Source: Chloroflexota bacterium (GTDB taxonomy: Bacteria; Chloroflexota; UBA6077). Taken from it: a DNA stretch of 5,598 nt. Where the stretch lies: assembly GCA_021788565.1 (NCBI GenBank), contig JAJYKO010000445.1:1-5598 (forward strand), in the 5' to 3' direction. Shown piece by piece: positions 1-5,164 of the stretch (positions are counted from its first letter, which is position 1; every line of letters starts with the position of its first letter). The notes below the pieces were generated by a model, which did no database searches, had not been told where the DNA came from, and saw only the letters and a list, made by a program, of their open reading frames with translations. Made by a program: the position numbers and the translations under genes.

Positions 1-186
1 TGGCAGACCGAGGTCAAGGGCGCCATCGTGATGCAGTTCGCGAAGCAAATGGTAGCCGATCTGGCTGGAACGAGCGGCCCGATGTGGCTTCAGGCCGGCT
101 CCGGCACGTCCTTCTGGAACATGCTGATGAGCGAGACCGGAATGAGCAGCAGCCAACTGGACAAAGCCTACACCGGCGCGATGTAG
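1..186 (+). CDS. C-terminal fragment of an unidentified protein
   Basis: An open frame runs from the first base of the window to a TAG at 184-186, giving the last 61 residues of a protein whose start lies upstream. The fragment has no motif that I recognise. It contains a likely helix (roughly residues 8-23, with hydrophobic and charged positions alternating), then a Gly/Ser-rich stretch, and it is rich in methionine (7 of 61 residues, including the last one) with three tryptophans. There is no obvious membrane segment, nucleotide-binding motif or cysteine. The coding call rests on frame openness up to the left edge, GC-rich third positions in keeping with the downstream genes, and the strong hairpin that follows about 50 bases after the stop. 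I cannot assign a function, and nothing ties it to the downstream respiratory genes, from which it is separated by a probable terminator and a new promoter. Confidence 0.6.
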   Translation, partial: WQTEVKGAIVMQFAKQMVADLAGTSGPMWLQAGSGTSFWNMLMSETGMSSSQLDKAYTGAM

Positions 187-239
187 CGATCCCGCAAGCA
201 GCGCAAGCGTGAGGGGCAGCGCTGTCGCCAGCAACCGGG

Positions 240-267
240 CAGGAGGGGCATGGGAGCGCCCCTCCTG
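240..267 (+). terminator. Probable intrinsic terminator hairpin
   Basis: Bases 240-249 (CAGGAGGGGC) and 258-267 (GCCCCTCCTG) are perfect reverse complements, giving a 10-bp GC-rich stem with an 8-base loop. It lies 53 bases after the stop of the upstream gene. The tail after the stem (TCGTTTGGTCC) has only a short, interrupted T run, so it is a weak match to a classical rho-independent terminator, but the position and stem stability fit transcription end. Confidence 0.6.
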
Positions 268-391
268 TCGTTTGGTCCTCCGAGGAGATCCGACCTCTGC
301 ATCTGGACTCGATCGACGTCGCAGGCGCCGTTCGTGGACGGAGAGCTCCCGGCACTACGTGCACCAGCCCAAAGCCACGAAACGATTTGAG

Positions 392-413
392 CGAATAATC
401 CCCGAATAGATCC
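392..413 (+). repeat. Imperfect 11-bp tandem direct repeat
   Basis: CGAATAATCCC (392-402) is followed at once by CGAATAGATCC (403-413); 8 of 11 positions match, including CGAATA. The 11-bp period places both copies on one face of the helix. They lie roughly 80-105 bases before the predicted transcription start, a position compatible with an activator site. A role is inference only. Confidence 0.35.
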
Positions 414-420
414 GTTCACT

Positions 421-434
421 GTATCGATGGATAC
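421..434. promoter_or_regulatory. Dyad GTATC-N4-GATAC, possible operator
   Basis: GTATC at 421-425 and GATAC at 430-434 form a perfect 5-4-5 inverted repeat. It is centred about 68 bases ahead of the predicted transcription start and upstream of the -35 element, so it would suit a dimeric activator. The same half-site, GATAC, recurs in the inverted repeat at 2583-2616. A short dyad of this size can also arise by chance. Confidence 0.3.
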
Positions 435-460
435 CGACCTTTTTTGAATCAGTTCGGGTA

Positions 461-489
461 TAAACAAAAGAGCTATTTTGTCGTATAAT
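461..489 (+). promoter_or_regulatory. Sigma70-type promoter for the kinase operon
   Basis: A perfect -10 hexamer TATAAT (484-489) lies 17 bases after TAAACA (461-466), which matches the -35 consensus at 4 of 6 positions. It sits in the AT-rich part of the gap. Transcription would start near 496, leaving a leader of about 64 bases before the GTG start at 560. Confidence 0.55.
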
Positions 490-544
490 ACTGAACCAAG
501 TTAAAGGTGTGCCATGCGCTAGAACCGCGTAGTTGGAGCGCCGG

Positions 545-551
545 AAGGGAG
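545..551 (+). promoter_or_regulatory. Ribosome binding site that sets the kinase start
   Basis: AAGGGAG ends 8 bases before the GTG at 560. The only alternative in-frame upstream start, a TTG at 533, has no Shine-Dalgarno-like sequence before it, and the nine residues it would add are charged and lie before the first membrane segment. The GTG is therefore preferred. Confidence 0.6.
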
Positions 552-559
552 AGTTCGGT

Positions 560-1885
560 GTGAGGTTATCCGGCCTCCGCTGGTGGGCGGTCTTCCTGCC
601 CACCGCAGCCATCATCCTGATCGATTACGCGCGCCACGAGCTGATATCCGGTTTCGTCCATCCCTGGCCGGACGAGGCCGTGCTCCTGCTGGGTGTGCTC
701 GTCGTTGCCTTCGCCACCACCCAGTTGCTGTTTCGTCGGATCGAGAGCTCCCAGCAGCGCGAGCAGGAGTCGGAGATGTTGCGTCAGGTCGGGGTGGAAA
801 TTACATCCAGCCTGGAGATGGACACCATCCTTGCCGCGATTCTTTTGAGGGGGCGCGAGACTCTTGCAGCCGACTGTCTGGGCGTGGCGCTGTCTGGTTC
901 CCCCCGTCGGGAGTTGACCCTTCAGACGCCGGCCTCAGCGACACCAAAGAAGCTGCTCGTCGCCACCGAGAGTCGGTTTCCTTGGGAGACGCTGGAAGTG
1001 GGTGAGCCTCGCGAGATCTTTCATGAGGGGCCGCTGCGCCCGGCGGGGGAATGCCCCTCTTGCCGGCATTGCCTCGCCCTACCCCTGAAAATGGGGTCCC
1101 AGCTGTTAGGCACTCTCTGCGCTGGGTCCAATTCGGACAGACCGTGCGGCGCGGAGAAACGAAGGCTCGCGACCCAGATGGCCAACGTGGCGGCGGTCGC
1201 TATCGCCAACGGCCTGCTCCACGATCGGGCTCAGGCCCTGGCAGCTCTGGAGGAGCGCGACCTCATTGCACGGGAGATGCACGACAGCCTGGCTCAGACG
1301 CTGAGCTATCTTAGTATGAAGGCCCAGAGTGCGCGGGAGATGCTACACCGGCGGGAGCGTCAGGAGGTAGATGCTGCGCTCGCCGAGATTCAACAGGTCG
1401 CCGACGATACCTACGTGGACGTCAGGGAGGCTATCGTGGGACTGAGAGTGTCGGCTCGCGCCGATGGGGGACTGAAGATGGTTCTGGAAGAGTACCTGGA
1501 GAAGTTCAGCCGGCAGTCGGGGGTGCCGGCGCGGCTGGAAGTCCAGGAGGGTTTCCCCTCGAACCAGCCCCTGCAGACGGAGCTCCAGTTGGTGCGGGTG
1601 GTGCAGGAGGCCCTGACCAACGTGCGGAAGCATGCCCATGCAGCAAATGCCTGGGTCAAGCTGGAGCGTCAAGATAGCGCCGGGAGAATAATCGTCGGCG
1701 ACGACGGCTGGGGCTTCGATCCGGCCGAGACCGGTGGGATGCCAGAAGGCCACTACGGAATCGCCACAATGCGGGAGAGGATCGCCAAAATCGGGGGGCG
1801 AGTGCTCGTCGATAGCGAGCCAGGCCGGGGAACGACCGTCACGGTGACGATTCCGCTTCAACCCGAGAAAACAAGGAGTAACTGA
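560..1885 (+). CDS. Membrane-bound GAF sensor histidine kinase, NarX/LiaS/DesK type
   Basis: This is a sensor kinase of 441 residues, read from GTG 560. Two hydrophobic segments (about 6-25 and 38-60) form a short hairpin membrane anchor with little outside the membrane, so sensing is probably cytoplasmic. A short charged coiled region leads into a GAF domain (about 80-220). The HisKA_3 dimerisation domain follows, with the phospho-accepting His at 241 in EMHDSLAQ. The ATPase domain has an N box (EALTNVRKHA, 350-359), a G1 box (DDGWGF, 381-386), YGI (399-401) and a C-terminal GRGTT (422-426). All catalytic elements look intact, so the protein should autophosphorylate and pass phosphate to the regulator encoded one base downstream. 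The GAF domain contains CPSCRHC (Cys 165, 168, 171) and further cysteines at 106, 187 and 196; the signal is unknown, but redox, metal or Fe-S sensing is conceivable. The kinase class is secure; the ligand is not. Confidence 0.93.
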   Translation: MRLSGLRWWAVFLPTAAIILIDYARHELISGFVHPWPDEAVLLLGVLVVAFATTQLLFRRIESSQQREQESEMLRQVGVEITSSLEMDTILAAILLRGRETLAADCLGVALSGSPRRELTLQTPASATPKKLLVATESRFPWETLEVGEPREIFHEGPLRPAGECPSCRHCLALPLKMGSQLLGTLCAGSNSDRPCGAEKRRLATQMANVAAVAIANGLLHDRAQALAALEERDLIAREMHDSLAQTLSYLSMKAQSAREMLHRRERQEVDAALAEIQQVADDTYVDVREAIVGLRVSARADGGLKMVLEEYLEKFSRQSGVPARLEVQEGFPSNQPLQTELQLVRVVQEALTNVRKHAHAANAWVKLERQDSAGRIIVGDDGWGFDPAETGGMPEGHYGIATMRERIAKIGGRVLVDSEPGRGTTVTVTIPLQPEKTRSN

Positions 1886-1886
1886 C

Positions 1887-2567
1887 ATGGTTAGGGTTTT
1901 ACTGGTGGATGACCATATTCTGTTTCGCCGGGGGCTATCCGCCCTTATGGCCGCCCGTGATGACATCGAGGTGGTTGGAGAAGCGGAAGATGGATATGAT
2001 GCGGTCGAGAAAGCCATGGCCCTCCGTCCAGACGTGGTGCTGATGGACATACAGATGCCCCTCTGCGATGGAATTCGGGCAACGAGGGCCATACTGGAGA
2101 AGATACCGAGGATCAAGATCTTGATCCTCACTATCTCCGACGAGGACGACCACGTCTTCGAGGCCATCAAAGCTGGCGCCCACGGCTACCTGCTGAAGAA
2201 CATCCAGCCCGAAATCCTCGTCCAGGCGATCACGGGGGTCGTCAAGGGTGAAGCGCCCATATCGGGCGCGGTGGCGGCAAGGCTGCTGAAAGAGTTCTCG
2301 ATGAACTGGACCGTCCCTGCCGTTTCCTCGTCGGATCCTCATTTAAGCGAACGGGAGCGAGAGATCCTGACTCTCGTCGCCCGCGGCTCCAGCAACAAGG
2401 AGATCGGCGCACAACTGGTTATCACCGAAGGCACAGTTAAGAACCATCTCCACAACATCCTGGCCAAGCTGCATGTTCGCAACCGTGCCGAGATCGCCGC
2501 GTACGCTGTCCGCCAGGGGATGCTGGTCGCGGAGGATGCTCCATGGCCTGTCGAATCGATGCTCTAA
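1887..2567 (+). CDS. NarL/LiaR-family response regulator (REC-LuxR HTH)
   Basis: A complete 226-residue DNA-binding response regulator. The receiver domain (about 2-118) has the acidic pair Asp8/Asp9, the phospho-acceptor Asp54 in VLMDIQMP, Thr82 and Lys104, so it should be phosphorylated normally. A linker leads to a LuxR/NarL-type helix-turn-helix (about 153-208) that opens with LSEREREIL and includes the recognition region ITEGTVKNHLHNILAKL. An AAGGAG ribosome binding site (1873-1878) overlaps the end of the kinase gene. The ATG begins one base after the kinase stop, so the pair is almost certainly co-transcribed, translationally coupled and cognate. Its targets are not shown by sequence; the inverted repeats at 421-434 and 2583-2616 are candidates, which would make it a regulator of its own operon and of the respiratory genes downstream. 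Confidence 0.95.
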   Translation: MVRVLLVDDHILFRRGLSALMAARDDIEVVGEAEDGYDAVEKAMALRPDVVLMDIQMPLCDGIRATRAILEKIPRIKILILTISDEDDHVFEAIKAGAHGYLLKNIQPEILVQAITGVVKGEAPISGAVAARLLKEFSMNWTVPAVSSSDPHLSEREREILTLVARGSSNKEIGAQLVITEGTVKNHLHNILAKLHVRNRAEIAAYAVRQGMLVAEDAPWPVESML

Positions 2568-2582
2568 CCCGGGGACAATCGA

Positions 2583-2616
2583 GAGATACATCTCACTCGG
2601 CCGTGATATGTATCTC
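2583..2616. promoter_or_regulatory. Long imperfect inverted repeat, operator or hairpin
   Basis: GAGATACAT (2583-2591) is the exact reverse complement of ATGTATCTC (2608-2616). Inside these arms, after one mismatch (C2592/T2607), TCAC (2593-2596) pairs with GTGA (2603-2606), leaving a 6-base loop. In total 13 of 14 positions pair. The left arm also contains the smaller palindrome GAGAT-AC-ATCTC (2583-2594). It begins 15 bases after the regulator's stop. No T run follows, so it is a poor intrinsic terminator by itself; it may be a transcription-attenuating or mRNA-processing hairpin, or a binding site for a dimeric regulator. Confidence 0.5.
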
Positions 2617-2619
2617 CTC

Positions 2620-2637
2620 TATATCCTGATTATATCC
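2620..2637 (+). repeat. TATATCC direct repeats, one helical turn apart
   Basis: TATATCC occurs at 2620-2626 and 2631-2637, an 11-bp period, with the related TATCTCC just before (2611-2617) overlapping the right arm of the inverted repeat. The spacing suggests tandem protein-binding half-sites ahead of the small receiver gene and qcrA. No clear -35/-10 pair was found in this gap, so I do not mark a promoter. Confidence 0.35.
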
Positions 2638-2687
2638 CATGTTGGATGGTGAAGCTCGCTATAGCCCGCTAGCATACCCATGACGTT

Positions 2688-2709
2688 GGAGGTTGGCTGA
2701 CTCTAGGGA
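2688..2709 (+). promoter_or_regulatory. Unusual translation start region of the receiver-like gene
   Basis: A strong GGAGGT (2688-2693) lies 16 bases before the ATG at 2710, farther than usual, while a weaker AGGGA (2705-2709) touches the start codon directly. An in-frame TAG at 2704-2706 rules out any earlier start, and no in-frame ATG or GTG follows soon, so 2710 is the best start despite the poor spacing. Translation may be inefficient. Confidence 0.4.
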
Positions 2710-3063
2710 ATGGGCACGGAAAAGCGGCGAGTCGCAATCGTATTCACCAATCCTCTTTTCGCTCAAGGCATCGCTTGCCTATTGGAGGCAGAACCGCAAC
2801 TCCAGGTGGTATGTATCGACGCGCGAAAGCCCGATGCAACCGAAGGGTTGCGCCAGCTGGAACCGCAGGTGTTGCTGGTGGAGCGAGACTTAAAGGATTC
2901 GATACCGATACAGCTGCTCAGCAGTGAAGGCCGGACGTTGTTGATCGTTCTCGGCCTGAATGCTCCCGGGATGGAGATGTTCTACAAACGGCGTGTGGGG
3001 GTGGCTACCCCCGATGCACTGCTGCGGGCCGTACTGGAAGAAGGTGCTGGGCTGCACGGATAG
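2710..3063 (+). CDS. Stand-alone degenerate receiver (pseudo-receiver) protein
   Basis: A 117-residue soluble protein whose whole length resembles a single receiver domain. Its order of hydrophobic strands and helices can be aligned by eye with the response regulator upstream: RRVAIVFTNPLFAQGI matches the first strand and helix, QVLLVERDL the third strand, and ATPDALLRAVLEE the last helix. The phosphorylation site is lost. The acidic pair is replaced by Phe12-Thr13, the phospho-acceptor Asp by Glu58, and no Lys appears at the fifth strand. There is no DNA-binding domain. It could be a diverged NarL-type regulator that lost its output domain, or a protein-protein interaction module acting on the kinase, the regulator or assembly of the complex. 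The 42-base gap to qcrA suggests co-transcription with the respiratory genes. The coding call is good; the receiver assignment is by eye and the role unknown. Confidence 0.72.
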   Translation: MGTEKRRVAIVFTNPLFAQGIACLLEAEPQLQVVCIDARKPDATEGLRQLEPQVLLVERDLKDSIPIQLLSSEGRTLLIVLGLNAPGMEMFYKRRVGVATPDALLRAVLEEGAGLHG

Positions 3064-3105
3064 TCGCCTGAACGGCAATCGCGGCCGAACGAAGGAGATC
3101 GCCAG

Positions 3106-3627
3106 ATGGATGAGATAGGGAATGAAGAGCAAGTCACCAGGAGGTCTTTTCTAGGATACACCATCGCCGCGGTAGGGGCTTTTGTCGCGGCAACTGTGGG
3201 CTCCGCGACGGCCATATTCGCCGCCTCGCCCTTGCTATCACAAGAACGGGGCTCCCCGGAAACCCTTGGACCGGTGGATGGCTTCCAGGTGGGAGTGCCG
3301 AAACTCGTGCAATTCACGATGGCTCAGAAAGATGGGTGGATCGAGGAGGACACGAGCAAGTCGGTCTGGGTAGTTCGTCGGGGGGCCAACAATTTCAACG
3401 TTTTCGTCGCCCGCTGCACCCATCTGGGGTGTGCCTACAACTGGAACGCCGACGACAAACAGTTCGAGTGCCCCTGCCATGGCGGCCGCTACGCCCTCGA
3501 CGGCCGGGTTCTCGGAGGCCCGCCGCCTCGTCCCCTGGATGCTTTGGAGAACCAGGTGACGAACGGGAAGCTGGTTATCAAGTACGAGGAATTCCGGTTG
3601 GGGATCCCCGACAAGGTGGAGGCGTAA
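3106..3627 (+). CDS. qcrA: Rieske iron-sulfur protein of a menaquinol:cytochrome c reductase
   Basis: This 173-residue protein is the electron acceptor at the quinol-oxidising site of the Rieske/cytochrome b complex. The N-terminus has a twin-arginine motif (TRRSFLGYT, Arg12-Arg13) followed by a hydrophobic segment (about 17-40), which would serve as a Tat-exported, uncleaved membrane anchor. The soluble domain contains both cluster boxes: CTHLGC (104-109) and CPCHGG (122-127). Cys104, His106, Cys122 and His125 would bind the [2Fe-2S] cluster, and Cys109 and Cys124 would form the stabilising disulfide. Tyr129 is at the conserved Tyr position, but the usual Ser after CHG is Gly127, a change known in bc1 proteins to favour a lower midpoint potential and in keeping with menaquinol. 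The start ATG has AAGGAG at 3092-3097. The stop is one base before the cytochrome b start, showing tight coupling. Confidence 0.95.
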   Translation: MDEIGNEEQVTRRSFLGYTIAAVGAFVAATVGSATAIFAASPLLSQERGSPETLGPVDGFQVGVPKLVQFTMAQKDGWIEEDTSKSVWVVRRGANNFNVFVARCTHLGCAYNWNADDKQFECPCHGGRYALDGRVLGGPPPRPLDALENQVTNGKLVIKYEEFRLGIPDKVEA

Positions 3628-3628
3628 C

Positions 3629-4318
3629 ATGAGCAAAGTCTACTCCTGGATCGACGAGCGGGCGGATTTGACGCGCACCTTCTCGCCGCTTCTCTTCCGA
3701 AAGATCCCCAAGGGAGTGGGCTGGTGGTACACCTTCGGTAGCGCCACTCTCTTCGTCTTCGTGCTTCAGGTAGTAACTGGAATTTTCCTCGCCATGTACT
3801 ACTCGCCCAGCCCGGACCACGCGTACGACAGCGTCAGCTACATATCTAACGATGCCGTGATGGGCAGCTTCATCCGGGGACTCCACCACTGGGGGGCCTC
3901 CGCCATGGTGGTGCTGGTCCTCCTCCATATGTTGCGGATCATCATTATGGGCGCCTACAAGTACCCTCGTGAACTCACCTGGATCGTGGGAGTCGTCCTC
4001 TTTCTCCTTACCATGGGCTTCGGCTTCACCGGCTACCTGCTGCCCTGGGACGAGAAAGCCTATTGGGCGACCACGGTGGGGACCAATATGGCGGGAACCG
4101 TACCGTTCATAGGGGATTGGCTGCTGAAGCTACTCAGGGGAGGAGCCGACCTGGGGGCCGTTACTCTCACCCGTTTCTACGCTATGCACGTGCTGCTGCT
4201 CCCCGCTCTGATCGTAAGTGTTATCGCGGCTCACCTTTATCTGGTGGTCAAGCTGGGTATCTCGGCTCCTCCAGAGTTGGAGCACGTGGATCCCCTGGCC
4301 CGGTTGCGGAGGAAATAG
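3629..4318 (+). CDS. qcrB: Cytochrome b6-like subunit (N-terminal half of split cytochrome b)
   Basis: A 229-residue integral membrane diheme cytochrome b with the four core helices of cytochrome b6. It aligns with chloroplast cytochrome b6 (recalled sequence) almost without gaps from the opening MSKVY. The heme ligands fall at the same numbers: His86 and His100 in helix B, His187 and His202 in helix D, with 14 residues between the last two, which is the b6-type rather than bc1-type spacing. PRELTW (113-118), TGYLLPWD (134-141) and LTRFYAMH (180-187) are also conserved. Thr35 occupies the place of the Cys that binds heme c_i in b6f and Bacillus-type complexes. A GGAGG site (3618-3622) lies inside the end of qcrA. 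Subunit IV is encoded separately, 79 bases downstream. The role is quinol oxidation and transmembrane electron transfer with QcrA and QcrC. Confidence 0.95.
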   Translation: MSKVYSWIDERADLTRTFSPLLFRKIPKGVGWWYTFGSATLFVFVLQVVTGIFLAMYYSPSPDHAYDSVSYISNDAVMGSFIRGLHHWGASAMVVLVLLHMLRIIIMGAYKYPRELTWIVGVVLFLLTMGFGFTGYLLPWDEKAYWATTVGTNMAGTVPFIGDWLLKLLRGGADLGAVTLTRFYAMHVLLLPALIVSVIAAHLYLVVKLGISAPPELEHVDPLARLRRK

Positions 4319-4383
4319 CGCAGGGCGTAGCGCGAGACACGTTTCGGAAGGCTGTTCACACGTAGAATGGCGTGTATTGCCAT

Positions 4384-4388
4384 GGAGG
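4384..4388 (+). promoter_or_regulatory. Ribosome binding site that sets the qcrC start
   Basis: GGAGG ends 9 bases before the ATG at 4398. The frame stays open upstream as far as 4218, inside qcrB, but that extension is rich in Trp, Ser and Arg with no family resemblance and overlaps a well-conserved gene. This site and the subunit IV similarity beginning shortly after 4398 fix the start. Confidence 0.6.
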
Positions 4389-4397
4389 GCTGGTCCA

Positions 4398-5159
4398 ATG
4401 GAGATCGACAGGCGAAAACGTTACCACGAACGCTATGACGAGTTGAAGAAGCGGGGCGAGAGCTTCTTCCCTCACACTATCCACAAAGATGCCCTCTTCT
4501 CGCTGTTTGTGTTTCTGGTCATCGTAGCCCTGGCGGTCTTCGTCGGGGCCCCGCTGGAGGACAAGGCCGACCCCACCAACACAAGCTATGTCCCGCGCCC
4601 GGAGTGGTACTTTATGTTTCTCTTCCAACTCTTGAAGTACTTCCCCGGCCAGTTGGAATGGGTAGGGGTGGCCGTTGTGCCGGGCGCCGTCATCCTGTTC
4701 CTCTTCGCCCTTCCGCTCATCGATCGGAGCTGGATCAGGCATCCTGTGCAACGCAGGCTGGCGATGAACCTGACAGCCCTTGCCGTGGTGGCCCTGGTCT
4801 TTCTCACCCTACAGGCCTACGGCGTGACTTACACGACGGCGATGTCGCTGGTTACCACGGGGCCGCAATTCAGTCTTGGTCCGAAAGCGGCGCCGCCCAA
4901 GCTCACGGCTGCACAAGAAGCCGGGAAGCATGTCTTTGAGAGCGGGCCCTGTCTCTCCTGCCACTCGGTGAACGGGAAAGGTGGCCAAGTGGGTCCAGAC
5001 CTCACCCACATTGGGAGCCAGCGGAGCGCCGATTGGATTCTCAAGTATCTGGAGAACCCTAAAAGCGTGAACCCCCAGGCGAAGATGCCTACCCTCATTC
5101 CGCCCATGACCCAGCAGCAAGCGGAATGGGTGGCCCAATATGTTGCGACGTTGAGGTAA
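4398..5159 (+). CDS. qcrC: Subunit IV (cytochrome b C-terminal half) fused to cytochrome c
   Basis: A 253-residue fusion with the domain order of Bacillus QcrC. A charged cytoplasmic N-terminus (1-30) precedes three membrane segments (about 32-50, 86-108, 122-142). Between the first two lies PEWY (68-71), the signature of the quinol-oxidising site, in the context PRPEWYFMFLFQLLKYFPG. The C-terminal part (about 165-253) is a class I cytochrome c facing outside: heme-binding CLSCH (185-189), then GPDL (199-202), and Met230 in AKMPTL as probable sixth ligand. It would complete the cytochrome b core and take electrons from the Rieske protein, acting in place of a separate cytochrome c1 or f. It follows qcrB by 79 bases and precedes the next gene by five, so all are probably one transcript. 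Cytochrome c maturation outside the membrane is required for the c domain. Confidence 0.95.
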   Translation: MEIDRRKRYHERYDELKKRGESFFPHTIHKDALFSLFVFLVIVALAVFVGAPLEDKADPTNTSYVPRPEWYFMFLFQLLKYFPGQLEWVGVAVVPGAVILFLFALPLIDRSWIRHPVQRRLAMNLTALAVVALVFLTLQAYGVTYTTAMSLVTTGPQFSLGPKAAPPKLTAAQEAGKHVFESGPCLSCHSVNGKGGQVGPDLTHIGSQRSADWILKYLENPKSVNPQAKMPTLIPPMTQQQAEWVAQYVATLR

Positions 5160-5164
5160 TGACC

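Larger units (their letters stand above)
187..559. other. 373-bp intergenic region ahead of the kinase
   Basis: No convincing gene is visible on either strand; short open frames here lack family resemblance. The left part is GC-rich and carries the terminator hairpin. From about 380 to 500 the sequence becomes clearly AT-rich compared with the rest of the window and holds regulatory elements: an 11-bp imperfect direct repeat (392-413), a GTATC-N4-GATAC dyad (421-434) and a sigma70-like promoter (461-489). About 64 bases of leader separate the predicted transcription start from the kinase start codon. Confidence 0.6.

Noticed and set aside
514..522. ATG-CGC-TAG minigene in the kinase leader, with AAAGGTG before it
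   Set aside because: Two-codon frames with a loose ribosome binding site arise easily by chance, and no peptide-dependent attenuation structure is apparent.
516..541. Hairpin GCGCT/AGCGC in the kinase leader
   Set aside because: Only five outer pairs plus three inner pairs around an internal loop; too weak to call a regulatory RNA.
533..559. TTG start for the kinase, adding nine residues
   Set aside because: It has no ribosome binding site, whereas the GTG at 560 has AAGGGAG at good spacing and begins just before the first membrane segment.
1343..2170. Long minus-strand open frame across the kinase and regulator genes
   Set aside because: Antisense to two genes with clear catalytic motifs, and its translation shows no recognisable domain; an effect of GC-rich codon use.
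2693..2893. Short + strand frame starting TTG at 2693
   Set aside because: It overlaps the receiver-like gene in another frame and its Ser/Arg/Trp-rich product resembles nothing; the 2710 frame has the receiver pattern.
4358..4375. ACACG/CGTGT inverted repeat between qcrB and qcrC
   Set aside because: Only five pairs with an 8-base loop and no T run; not enough for a terminator or processing site.
4218..4397. Upstream extension of qcrC overlapping qcrB, possible overlapping gene
   Set aside because: The extension lies out of frame within conserved cytochrome b sequence, has no family resemblance, and the ATG at 4398 has a proper ribosome binding site.
4319..4397. Possible frameshift joining qcrB and qcrC into one broken cytochrome b
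   Set aside because: Split cytochrome b is the normal arrangement for b6-type complexes; the b6 part ends at the expected place and subunit IV has its own start and ribosome binding site.
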